A DNA stretch of 6,870 bases from positions 1 through 6,870 of the forward strand of contig JAPKEI010000145.1 in NCBI GenBank assembly GCA_028872685.1, read 5' to 3'. Origin of the DNA: Verrucomicrobiota bacterium (GTDB lineage Bacteria > Verrucomicrobiota > Verrucomicrobiia > Limisphaerales > UBA1100). The notes below the pieces were generated by a model. The model made no database searches. It was not told the origin of the DNA and worked only from the letters and a program-made list of their open reading frames with translations. Position 1 is the stretch's first letter. Each line of letters starts with the position of its first letter. The translations under genes were made by a program, and so were the position numbers. Positions 1 to 6,765 of this stretch are shown here, piece by piece.

Positions 1-2
1 GC

Positions 3-23
3 CATGTGCTGCTAGTAGCACAT
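3..23 (-). terminator. Possible hairpin directly behind the acs stop
   Basis: A perfect 7-bp inverted repeat (ATGTGCT at 4-10, AGCACAT at 17-23) with a 6-base loop begins at the last base of the acs stop codon. It could be the stem of an acs transcript terminator. The stem is short and only moderately GC-rich, and the window ends three bases further on, so the T-tract that would confirm an intrinsic terminator cannot be seen. Confidence 0.25.
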
Positions 24-1963
24 TATTCCACCCTCCCCGCCACCAACGACTCGACCACGGCGGGGTCAGCTAGGGTGCTAATGTCGCCGAGGTTTTCGGT
101 ATCCCCTTCTGCGATTTTTCGGAGGATACGGCGCATAATCTTGCCACTGCGAGTTTTAGGAAGGCCGGCAGTAAATTGGATTTTCTCGGGTGATGCGTGC
201 GGGCCGATGTCGGCGCGAACTTGCTTCACAATCTCCGCCGTCATTGTGTCGGTCACTTCCTCGCCGGTTCTCAAGGTGACGTACGCGTAAATTGCGTTGC
301 CTTTAATGTCGTGTTCATAACCGACCACCGCCGCCTCGGCCACGGCGGGATGACCGCCGATGGCACCCTCAATTTCCGCGGTGCCGAGGTTGTGACCGCT
401 GACGATGATGACGTCGTCGACGCGTCCGGTGATCCAATAGTAGCCGTCCGCATCGCGTTTGCAGCCGTCTCCGCTGAAATATTTGCCGGGGAAGCGCGCA
501 AAGTACGTATCAAAAAACCGCTGTTGATCGCCGTAGACCGTGCGCATTTGACCGGGCCATGGCTCGAGGATACAAAGATTTCCCGCCACACCGTTGCCCT
601 CAATAATCTCGCCTGCATCATCGACAAGTGCCGGTTTCACGCCAAAGAACGGCAGCGTGGCGCTGCCCGGCTTGGTGGGAGTGGCACCGGGCATTGGAGA
701 AATCATGATGCCACCCGTCTCCGTTTGCCACCACGTATCCACGATGGGGCATTGTTCCTTGCCAATGACAGTATTGTACCAATTCCATTCCGGTTCCTTG
801 ATCGGTTCGCCCACCGTGCCTAATAGTCGCAAGCTAGAGAGATCGTGTTCATTTGGCCAACTGTCACCTTCCTTCATCAACGCGCGCAGCGCAGTCGGCG
901 CAGTGTAAAAAATGTTCACCTTGTGCTTGGCTACGATTTCCCAGAAGCGCCCGTGGTCGGGGTAATTCGGCACGCCCTCGAACATCATCGTGATCGCGCG
1001 ATTGGCCATCGGCCCGTACACGATGTACGAATGCCCTGTCACCCAGCCGATGTCCGCCGTGCACCAGTAAACGTCGCCTGGATGATAATCAAAAATATAA
1101 TGATGCGTAGTGGCCGCGTACACGAGATAACCGCCCGTGGTGTGCAGTACGCCCTTGGGTTTGCCGGTGCTGCCGGAAGTGTACAAAATGAACAACGGAT
1201 CTTCCGCGTCCATTGGCTCGGCAGGGCATTCCGAATCAGCGGCGGCCAAGGCCTCGTGCCACCACACATCACGACCCTCGGCCATTGTCACCTCCGCGCC
1301 GGTGCGTTGGACGACCAGAATTTTCCCAATAGACGGCGTGCTCACCACCGCCGCATCAGCGTTGGCTTTCATCGGGATGTCTGTCTTTGTGCCACGCACG
1401 CCGGTGTCCTGCGTGATAATGACTTTGCACTCCGAATCGTTGATGCGCGAAACAAGACTGTCCGCGCTAAACGCCCCGAACACAATCGAATGCACCGCGC
1501 CAATCCGCGCGCAAGCGAGCATCGCGATGGTCAACTCCGGTATCATTTGCATATAAATGCAAACCCGATCGCCCTTCGCGATACCGAGATTTTTCAGCGC
1601 ATTCGCGGCCCGCTGCACCTCCGTCTGCAGTTCCTTGTATGTAAACGTGCGACTCTCCGTGGGGTCGTTCCCCTCCCAAATCAACGCCGTGTCATCGCCG
1701 TGCCCGTCATCCACGTGGCGGTCTACGCAATTGTAACAGGCATTGAGTTTTCCGCCCAAAAACCATTTCACCTCCGCTTTGGTGAAATCCCATTCGCGCA
1801 GCGTGTCCCATTTCTCCGCCCAATGAAGGCGCTCGGCGTGTTCGACCCAAAACCCCTCGGGATCATTAATGGAGCGATCATACAGCTCCCGGTATTGTTC
1901 AAGAGAAGAAATATGCGCGTTCTCGGACGCAGCAGCAGTGGGTGCAAATATTTTGTCGATCAT
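23..1963 (-). CDS. acs: Acetyl-CoA synthetase (AMP-forming acetate--CoA ligase)
   Basis: Cytoplasmic enzyme that converts acetate, ATP and CoA to acetyl-CoA through an acetyl-AMP intermediate. From the ATG at 1963 the protein has 646 residues, very close to the ~650 usual for Acs. Visible parts, in order: an N-terminal Acs domain (residues ~20-80, with NDPEGFW); the adenylation P-loop YTSGSTGKPKG (261-271); WWQTETGG (411-418); the SGDG motif (497-500); the hinge ITGRVDDV (511-518); and the C-terminal SGKIMRR (606-612), whose Lys608 is the lysine regulated by acetylation in well-studied Acs proteins. An in-frame GTG at 1999 would add 12 residues, but I prefer 1963 because the best promoter lies inside that extension and family length fits. 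No clear Shine-Dalgarno precedes either start. One oddity: Asn525 stands where Acs usually has Arg in the SGHRLGT motif. Monocistronic as far as visible, and divergent from aroE. The family assignment is very secure; the exact start is moderately secure. Confidence 0.97.
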   Translation of the reverse strand: MIDKIFAPTAAASENAHISSLEQYRELYDRSINDPEGFWVEHAERLHWAEKWDTLREWDFTKAEVKWFLGGKLNACYNCVDRHVDDGHGDDTALIWEGNDPTESRTFTYKELQTEVQRAANALKNLGIAKGDRVCIYMQMIPELTIAMLACARIGAVHSIVFGAFSADSLVSRINDSECKVIITQDTGVRGTKTDIPMKANADAAVVSTPSIGKILVVQRTGAEVTMAEGRDVWWHEALAAADSECPAEPMDAEDPLFILYTSGSTGKPKGVLHTTGGYLVYAATTHHYIFDYHPGDVYWCTADIGWVTGHSYIVYGPMANRAITMMFEGVPNYPDHGRFWEIVAKHKVNIFYTAPTALRALMKEGDSWPNEHDLSSLRLLGTVGEPIKEPEWNWYNTVIGKEQCPIVDTWWQTETGGIMISPMPGATPTKPGSATLPFFGVKPALVDDAGEIIEGNGVAGNLCILEPWPGQMRTVYGDQQRFFDTYFARFPGKYFSGDGCKRDADGYYWITGRVDDVIIVSGHNLGTAEIEGAIGGHPAVAEAAVVGYEHDIKGNAIYAYVTLRTGEEVTDTMTAEIVKQVRADIGPHASPEKIQFTAGLPKTRSGKIMRRILRKIAEGDTENLGDISTLADPAVVESLVAGRVE

Positions 1964-1983
1964 GGTAAAATTCAGGCCCGCGC

Positions 1984-2012
1984 ATTGTGGGAAAGCCACG
2001 CTCCCGCGTCAA
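1984..2012 (-). promoter_or_regulatory. Putative sigma70-type promoter for acs
   Basis: Read on the minus strand, TTGACG (2012-2007, 5 of 6 matches to the -35 consensus) is followed after exactly 17 bp by CACAAT (1989-1984, 4 of 6 to the -10 consensus). Transcription would start near 1977, leaving a leader of about 14 bases before the ATG at 1963. This supports 1963 over the upstream GTG at 1999. The call rests on consensus matching only. I saw no convincing operator or CRP-like palindrome in the spacer. Confidence 0.35.
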
Positions 2013-2059
2013 GCCACTCAAATCTCGACCACAGCAATTGGGTCGGCTACATTCCGCGC

Positions 2060-2986
2060 GTGTCCGGCCATTCGCAACCTGTTTCCGCTCGCACGCGTCT
2101 TTGCGCGGTGTATGGGTTTCCGGTGAGGCACTCGGCTTCGCCGGCGATGCAAAATGCCGGCATCGCGGAGCTGGGGCTCGACTGGCGTTATACGGCCGCC
2201 GAGGTGCGGCCGGAGCAATTGCGCGAAGCGATCGCCGGCGCGCAGGCGATGCATTACATCGGTATCAACCTCACCGTGCCGCACAAGCTCCTCGCGCTGG
2301 ACATGGTGGATGTGCTCGACGAAAGCGCCAGCGAGTGGGGCGCGGTAAACACAATTTTGTTTGAGGGACAAGATGACAATGGCGACTGGCGCGCTTTGCG
2401 TGATTTTGAAACCGCTCCGCACCAATTGCGCAGTCACGGGTTTAACACCGACGCGGACGGCATCACGCAAAGCTTACGTGAAGATTTAGGCATGGAGGTG
2501 CGCGGAGAAAATGTACTGTTGCTCGGCGCAGGCGGCGCCGGACGCGTGGCGGCGCTGAAGCTCGCGGCCACGGGCGTGCGCCAACTGCACATCGTCAACC
2601 GCACCGCGAGCAAGGCCGAAGCCATTGCCCATGAAATCCGCACCCGATTCCCCGCTGTGGAAATTGCGGTGGGCTATCCCGATGGCACTGACACCGAAAT
2701 GGACCTCGTGCTGAACTGCACTTCCCTTGGCCTCGCGGCGGGCGATGCGCTGCCGCTGGACATCGGCGCGTTTTCGTTAAATAAAACGCGCGCAGTTTAC
2801 GACATGATTTATCAACCCGCCGAGACGCCGTTGCTGGCCGCCGCACGCGCCGCCGGCTGCCAAACCGCCAATGGCCTGGGCATGCTGCTGCATCAAGGTG
2901 CGAAGTCGCTGGAGATTTGGAGCGGCCAAACCGTGCCGCTGGATGTGATGCGCGCCGCGCTAAAGGAAGCCGTGCATGGGAGATAA
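2060..2986 (+). CDS. aroE: Shikimate dehydrogenase (NADP-dependent)
   Basis: Reduces 3-dehydroshikimate to shikimate in the cytoplasm, the fourth step of the route to chorismate. Numbered from the GTG at 2060 (308 residues), it shows the substrate-site VYGFPVRHSASP (17-28), NLTVPHK with catalytic Lys76 (70-76), the conserved Asn of GAVNT (94-98), GFNTD with the catalytic-type Asp131 (127-131), the nucleotide-binding GAGGAG (156-161), the NADP-type NRT (180-182), then DMIYQP, GLGMLLHQGA and EIW near the C-terminus. All key residues are present. The protein is longer than the usual 270-290 because about 20 extra residues lie between GAVNT and GFNTD. The start is uncertain: no ATG lies close upstream of the conserved N-terminus and there is no clear ribosome binding site. 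GTG 2060 is chosen because it puts about 14 residues before LCAVYG; GTG 2108 would cut into the fold. The stop overlaps the next gene's start by 11 bp. The frame stays open far upstream, but that part is antisense to acs. Confidence 0.95.
   Translation: MSGHSQPVSARTRLCAVYGFPVRHSASPAMQNAGIAELGLDWRYTAAEVRPEQLREAIAGAQAMHYIGINLTVPHKLLALDMVDVLDESASEWGAVNTILFEGQDDNGDWRALRDFETAPHQLRSHGFNTDADGITQSLREDLGMEVRGENVLLLGAGGAGRVAALKLAATGVRQLHIVNRTASKAEAIAHEIRTRFPAVEIAVGYPDGTDTEMDLVLNCTSLGLAAGDALPLDIGAFSLNKTRAVYDMIYQPAETPLLAAARAAGCQTANGLGMLLHQGAKSLEIWSGQTVPLDVMRAALKEAVHGR
2963..2968 (+). promoter_or_regulatory. Ribosome binding site of the prepilin peptidase gene
   Basis: AAGGAA lies inside the 3' end of aroE, 7 bases before the ATG at 2976. 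It is the only clear Shine-Dalgarno sequence in front of any gene in this window. It fixes the peptidase start and fits translational coupling to aroE. Confidence 0.6.
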
Positions 2987-4157
2987 GCTGATTACATTTT
3001 TTGGTAGTGAATTGACGCTCTTCTCTCTGGTGTTCTTTGTGCTCGGCTGCATCGTGGGCAGTTTTCTGAATGTCGTCATCCATCGCCTACCGCGCGAGAT
3101 GAGCATTCTGCATCCGCCCTCGCATTGTCCGCAGTGCGGTTACTCGATTCCGTGGTACCGAAACCTGCCGCTCATCACGTGGCTGTGGCAGCGCGGCAAA
3201 TGCTCCGGCTGCGAAGCCCGCATCCCCGCACGCTATGTGCTGGTGGAGTTCCTCACCGGCGCGGCTTTTTTGGGCGCGTGGTTGTTGGTTTACTTCCAGT
3301 TCACCCAAGGCTACGAGGCGCCCATCAAACATCCGCTGATCGCGGCGGGCGTTTCGGTGGCACTCGTCACTTTGTTAGCGGGATTGATTGCGTCCACGTT
3401 TATTGATTTTGAGCACTTCATTATTCCGGATGAACTCACCAAGGGCGGGATGGTGATGGGCGTGATTTTTTCCGTGGCCGTGCCACAATTGCACGGAGTG
3501 TTTCTCGGCCAAACCGTGAGCCACGCGCAGGCGCTGTGGCTCAGCGTTCTGGGAATGGCGGTGGGCGGCGCGGCAGTGTACGCGGTGGTGCGGCTAGGCA
3601 AGGCGATGTTTGGCAAACAAACGTACAGCAGCGATGTACCGGTGACGGTGTCCTTCACCACCCACTTTATGTGCCTCGGCGGCGAACCGGGCGAGGAGGA
3701 CACGGTGATTCCATTCGAGGATGTGTTTTACCGCAAGGGTGATACCGTGACGCTGCACGCCGAGCACGTGGAGTTGGTGGATCGCTGTTACTGGGACAGG
3801 CCCGTGGCGCTCAATGCCGACACGCTGACCATCGGCGAGATGGATTTTCCCGCGGGCGAAGTGCCGCATCTCGAAGTGCTCACCAGCGAAGTAACCATCC
3901 CGCGCGAGGCGATGGGCTTCGGCGATGTGAAATTCATGGCCGCAATCGGCGCGTTCCTCGGCTGGCAAGCCACCCTCTTCGGCCTGATGGCCAGCGCAAT
4001 GGTGGGCGCTGTGGTAGGTTCACTGATGATGCTCCTCCGCCGCGACAAAGCCAACGTCATTCCCTACGGCCCGTACATTGCGCTCGCTGCAGTGGGCTGG
4101 ATTTTCGGCGGGTACGCGCTGTGGCAATGGTGGTGGAAGAGCTTAGGGCCGGTTTAA
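2976..4157 (+). CDS. pilD: Type IV prepilin peptidase (A24 family) with a large inserted domain
   Basis: Inner-membrane aspartic protease that cleaves the leader of type IV prepilins or type II secretion pseudopilins; bifunctional members also N-methylate the new N-terminus. At 393 residues it is about 100 longer than typical PilD. Visible: a first membrane helix (~13-35) with GSFLNVVIHRLP (28-39); a cytoplasmic loop with a four-cysteine zinc-type site (Cys51, Cys54, Cys76, Cys79); hydrophobic helices at ~92-108 and ~121-143; the first aspartate motif DFEHFIIPD (144-152; Asp144 catalytic by family comparison); helices at ~158-178 and ~186-206; a hydrophilic insertion (~215-308); the second motif GFGDVK with Asp317 (314-319); and helices at ~320-352 and ~365-387. 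Both aspartates and all four cysteines are kept, so an active enzyme is expected. The start is supported by AAGGAA at 2963-2968. It overlaps aroE by 11 bp and probably shares its transcript. No pilin or pilus assembly gene is visible nearby. The symbol is by family resemblance. Confidence 0.93.
   Translation: MGDKLITFFGSELTLFSLVFFVLGCIVGSFLNVVIHRLPREMSILHPPSHCPQCGYSIPWYRNLPLITWLWQRGKCSGCEARIPARYVLVEFLTGAAFLGAWLLVYFQFTQGYEAPIKHPLIAAGVSVALVTLLAGLIASTFIDFEHFIIPDELTKGGMVMGVIFSVAVPQLHGVFLGQTVSHAQALWLSVLGMAVGGAAVYAVVRLGKAMFGKQTYSSDVPVTVSFTTHFMCLGGEPGEEDTVIPFEDVFYRKGDTVTLHAEHVELVDRCYWDRPVALNADTLTIGEMDFPAGEVPHLEVLTSEVTIPREAMGFGDVKFMAAIGAFLGWQATLFGLMASAMVGAVVGSLMMLLRRDKANVIPYGPYIALAAVGWIFGGYALWQWWWKSLGPV
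3618..3899 (+). other. Region encoding the inserted soluble domain of the prepilin peptidase
   Basis: Residues ~215-308 of the peptidase are hydrophilic, rich in Asp, Glu, Thr and Val, and contain no membrane helix. The alternating hydrophobic pattern (for example DTVTLHAEHVELVD, residues 256-269) suggests beta strands. They lie between the helix ending near 206 and the second catalytic motif at 314. In ordinary PilD proteins only a short loop is found here. I recall extended loops at this position in prepilin peptidases of Planctomycetota and Verrucomicrobiota, but I know no named domain for this one. Its side of the membrane should be that of the loop preceding the GxGD motif, which is cytoplasmic in the family. 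Confidence 0.7.
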
Positions 4158-4162
4158 AGCGG

Positions 4163-5242
4163 TTAACCATTCTGCGCGCGATGGCGCAATGCATGATCGA
4201 CCATCACCAGTGCGGTCATCGCTTCCACCATCGGTACGGCGCGGGGCAGCACGCAGGGGTCATGCCGGCCCCGGGCTTTTAGTTTCACGTTTTTGCCGGC
4301 GGTGCTCACGGTGTCTTGGGTTTGCAAAATCGTGGCGGTGGGTTTGAAGACGGTGCGGAAGTAAATAGTCTCGCCGTTGCTGATGCCGCCTTGAACACCA
4401 CCGGAGCGGTTGGCAGTAGTACGCACTTTGCCGGCGCGCATTCGGAAAGGGTCGTTATGTTCGCTTCCCTTCAGCGCGATGCCGCCGAAGCCAGAGCCAA
4501 TCTCGAAGCCTTTGCTCGCGGGCAAGCTGAGCATCGCCTTGGCAAGATCGGCCTCGAGGCGGTCGAAGACCGGTTCGCCCCAGCCGACGGGCATACCGCG
4601 TGCCACGCCTAGGAGCACGCCGCCCACGCTGTCGCCCGCCTTGCGGGTACGGTCGATGAGGCGGATCATTTTCTCGGCAGTCGCTTTGTGCGGGCAACGG
4701 ACGATGTTGGACTCGACTTGTTTGAGCGTGAATTTGTTGGGGTCGATGTCGGCGGAAATTTTCTGCACTTGCTGGACACACGCGAGCACTTCGACGCCGA
4801 ATTGTTGTTTCAAAATTTTCTTGGCAATCGCGCCGGCGGCCACACGGCCGATGGTTTCGCGCGCGCTGGTTCGACCGCCGCCGGGCCAGGCGCGAATACC
4901 ATACTTGGCGTCGTACGTGTAATCGGCGTGGCTCGGGCGGTATTTGGTTTGCATCTCCGTGTACGCTTCGGAGCGTTGATCGGCATTTTCCACCAGTAAC
5001 GAAATGGGCGTGCCGAGCGTCTTCCCTTCAAATGTGCCGGACAAAATGCGCACCGAATCCGTTTCCTGTCGCTGCGTAGTGATACGGGATTGGCCGGGGC
5101 GGCGACGAGCGAGATCAGTTTGGAGATCTTTTTCGGTCAACGCCAAGCGTGGCGGACAGCCATCGATCACCACGCCCACGCCGCCGCCGTGGCTTTCGCC
5201 CCAGGTGGTGATGCGGAAGAGTTCGCCAAAAGAATTCCCCAT
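4163..5242 (-). CDS. aroC: Chorismate synthase
   Basis: Converts 5-enolpyruvylshikimate-3-phosphate to chorismate, the seventh and last step of the shikimate pathway, in the cytoplasm using reduced FMN. The start at ATG 5242 gives 359 residues beginning MGNSFGELFRITTWGESHG, the classic N-terminus and family length. The signatures are all present: GESHGGGVG with the catalytic-type His18 (15-23), the YRPSHADYTY segment (101-110), GGGRTSARET (121-130), NRSGGVQGGISNG (278-290) and the C-terminal RHDPCVLPRAVPM (326-338). An in-frame GTG at 5317 would add 25 residues that match nothing in the family, so it is rejected. No good ribosome binding site precedes 5242. A weak promoter-like pair (TTGATT at 5277-5272 and CATCAT at 5254-5249, minus strand, 17 bp apart) would start transcription almost at the ATG. 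Convergent with the prepilin peptidase gene, with only 5 bp between stops and no terminator seen there; divergent from the Sel1 gene. Confidence 0.97.
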   Translation of the reverse strand: MGNSFGELFRITTWGESHGGGVGVVIDGCPPRLALTEKDLQTDLARRRPGQSRITTQRQETDSVRILSGTFEGKTLGTPISLLVENADQRSEAYTEMQTKYRPSHADYTYDAKYGIRAWPGGGRTSARETIGRVAAGAIAKKILKQQFGVEVLACVQQVQKISADIDPNKFTLKQVESNIVRCPHKATAEKMIRLIDRTRKAGDSVGGVLLGVARGMPVGWGEPVFDRLEADLAKAMLSLPASKGFEIGSGFGGIALKGSEHNDPFRMRAGKVRTTANRSGGVQGGISNGETIYFRTVFKPTATILQTQDTVSTAGKNVKLKARGRHDPCVLPRAVPMVEAMTALVMVDHALRHRAQNG

Positions 5243-5355
5243 CCGCGAATGATGGCACAGAATGGCCCCGGAATCAATCCGGCGCGGAATGTCCGCTGGA
5301 ATGTGAACGGTTTGCACTTGAATTGAGAAATGAAAACAGCACGATAAAAAAGGTG
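5243..5355. other. Divergent spacer between aroC and the Sel1-repeat gene
   Basis: These 113 bp should hold the promoters of both flanking genes. The only -35/-10 pairs I found are weak: TTGATT-17-CATCAT for aroC and TTGAGA-16-TAAAAA (5323-5350) for the Sel1 gene. Both would give almost leaderless messages. No strong hairpin, direct repeat or operator-like palindrome is evident. Confidence 0.3.
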
Positions 5356-6732
5356 ATGGGCGGCTACTTCAAAACAGTTGGTTTGGCGATTGGCGCAATA
5401 GCGTTGGTGGCCTGTGAAACGTTTGACCCTACAGATCCCTTCGCTTCGCCCGGTGAATTTTACGACAGTAAGTCCCGAAAGGAATTGCTAGCCATGGCGC
5501 GCAAGGGTGATTATGAGGCCATCCGGAGGTTGAGCGACACGCCCCTGCAAAATCTCGAGGCCCGGGTGGAGTCAGGGGAATATATGGCTATGATGCAGCT
5601 CGGCTGGCGGTATGATACCGGTTTCGGCGTGAAAACCGACCCCACTGAAGCTGCCCGACTCTATCGTGTGGCTGCCGAACACGGCGATATTTCGATGGCC
5701 CAAAATAATCTTGGCTGCCTCTATCGCGATGGTCGCGGCGTGATTAAAGATTACCGAACCGCCGTACAACTCTTTCAAATGGCCGCCGCCAAGGGCAATG
5801 AGCACGCGCAAAACAACCTCGGCTGGATGCACGAACGCGGCTACGGATTGAAGCGCGATTATGTTAAGGCGCGGCATTACTATGAACGCGCTGCGCGCGA
5901 CCGCAAAGATTTTTCAACCGGCAAATCCCTGCCCGGACAATCGATGGCGCAAAACAATCTGGCACGATTGATGCGGGACGGTCTTGGCGGCAAAACAAAG
6001 CCGCAGGAAGCCATTCGCTGGTTTCGTAAATCTGCGGCGCAGGGCAATTCTCACGCGCATCACAACCTCGGGCTTATTCATGAAAAAGGCATCGGTGTTA
6101 AGCGTAACATTCAGTTGGCACTTAAACATTATGAGTTTGCGGTGCAAAAGGGAAACCTTCTGTCTCTGCACGCCATGGCGTGGCTGTATGAACAAGGGCG
6201 CCTCGTGCCGCGCAATTATTCATTGGCGTTACAATACTACGCGCGCGCGGCGGAAAACGGCTACTCGATGAGTATGTACAATCTCGGCATTCTCTTTCGC
6301 GAAGGAAGGGGCGTAAAGCGCGACCTCATCACCGCCGCAGACTGGATCCAACGCGCCGCCATTGCCGGCAACGGCTACGCTCAAACGACGCTGGGGGAAA
6401 TGTACGAGATGGGCGAAGGCGTCAGCCAGGATTTCCCAAAGGCGGCCGAATGGTACGAACGTGCGGCACAACAGGGACTCACCGTGGCTCAGCTGCAACT
6501 TTCCATTTTACACGGCACCGGTCGGCTGGGGGAACGCGACTTGGTACAATCATACAAATGGGTTTTGCTTGCCGCCCATTTAGGTCATTTAAAGACGGCT
6601 GAACTGCGCAGCTTGCTGGAAAAAGATATCACCGAAGCACAGCGGACGGAGGCACTTCGATTGGCGCGCGAGTACCGGCCCGTGCCGGTGATCGAAGAAG
6701 TGCCCCCGCTGGAAAACAGACGCATGGAATAA
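5356..6732 (+). CDS. Sel1-like repeat lipoprotein
   Basis: Predicted secreted lipoprotein of 458 residues made almost wholly of Sel1-like repeats, which form pairs of alpha helices and usually serve as protein-binding scaffolds. From ATG 5356 it begins with a short lipoprotein signal peptide ending in the lipobox LVAC (Cys20). The +2 residue is Glu, not Asp, which would favour the outer membrane under enterobacterial sorting rules. Nine consecutive repeats of 36 residues follow (coding span ~5581-6588), each with variants of AxxNLGxxYxxGxGVxxDxxxA. Repeat 3 carries an 11-residue insertion, and repeat 9 is degenerate and passes into a helical C-terminal cap and a Pro-rich tail. An in-frame TTG at 5323 would add 11 residues with three more basic ones, giving a more usual positively charged signal n-region. 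It has no ribosome binding site, and the ATG has only AAGG set too close (5350-5353), so the start is unsettled. The partner and pathway cannot be told from the sequence. Confidence 0.9.
   Translation: MGGYFKTVGLAIGAIALVACETFDPTDPFASPGEFYDSKSRKELLAMARKGDYEAIRRLSDTPLQNLEARVESGEYMAMMQLGWRYDTGFGVKTDPTEAARLYRVAAEHGDISMAQNNLGCLYRDGRGVIKDYRTAVQLFQMAAAKGNEHAQNNLGWMHERGYGLKRDYVKARHYYERAARDRKDFSTGKSLPGQSMAQNNLARLMRDGLGGKTKPQEAIRWFRKSAAQGNSHAHHNLGLIHEKGIGVKRNIQLALKHYEFAVQKGNLLSLHAMAWLYEQGRLVPRNYSLALQYYARAAENGYSMSMYNLGILFREGRGVKRDLITAADWIQRAAIAGNGYAQTTLGEMYEMGEGVSQDFPKAAEWYERAAQQGLTVAQLQLSILHGTGRLGERDLVQSYKWVLLAAHLGHLKTAELRSLLEKDITEAQRTEALRLAREYRPVPVIEEVPPLENRRME
5581..6588 (+). repeat. Nine tandem Sel1-like repeats (protein-level)
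   Basis: Repeat units begin near 5584, 5692, 5800, 5941, 6049, 6157, 6265, 6373 and 6481. Spacing is exactly 108 bp except between units 3 and 4, where it is 141 bp because of an 11-codon insertion. The repetition is visible in the protein (for example AQNNLG in units 2 and 3, AQNNLA in unit 4) but the DNA has diverged, so recent unit duplication is unlikely. Confidence 0.85.
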
Positions 6733-6765
6733 CCCCAAAGCTTTGCCGATGCTGCACGCTTCGAT

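Noticed and set aside
1964..1999. Acs start at GTG 1999, adding 12 residues.
   Set aside because: The extension overlaps the best promoter match (1984-2012), and the protein from ATG 1963 already has normal Acs length and N-terminus. It is not fully excluded.
2025..2053. Possible aroE promoter TCGACC-17-TACATT.
   Set aside because: Each half matches only 4 of 6 consensus bases, which is near chance for a short spacer searched in this way. Kept only as part of the leader-length observation.
845..2059. The aroE frame remains open for about 400 codons upstream, antisense to acs, suggesting a fused or much longer protein of 713 residues.
   Set aside because: The frame is aligned codon to codon with acs on the opposite strand, so a stop would need a TTA, CTA or TCA codon in acs, and these are rare at this GC content. 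The translation is rich in His, Arg and Pro with no family motif, while acs on the other strand is unmistakable.
3594..3968. Minus-strand and other-frame open reading frames of 60-210 codons inside acs, aroE, the peptidase gene, aroC and the Sel1 gene (this one is an example).
   Set aside because: They overlap strongly supported genes, show no recognisable motif and have the composition of shadow frames in GC-rich coding DNA.
4145..4170. Possible bidirectional terminator between the prepilin peptidase gene and aroC, around the palindrome GGTTAACC (4161-4168).
   Set aside because: The palindrome has no loop, the alternative stem (GGTT with AACC) is only 4 bp, and there is no T-tract on either side.
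5243..5317. aroC start at GTG 5317, adding 25 residues.
   Set aside because: Chorismate synthases typically begin at or near MGNSFG; the extra residues show no family similarity and would cover nearly all of the divergent spacer.
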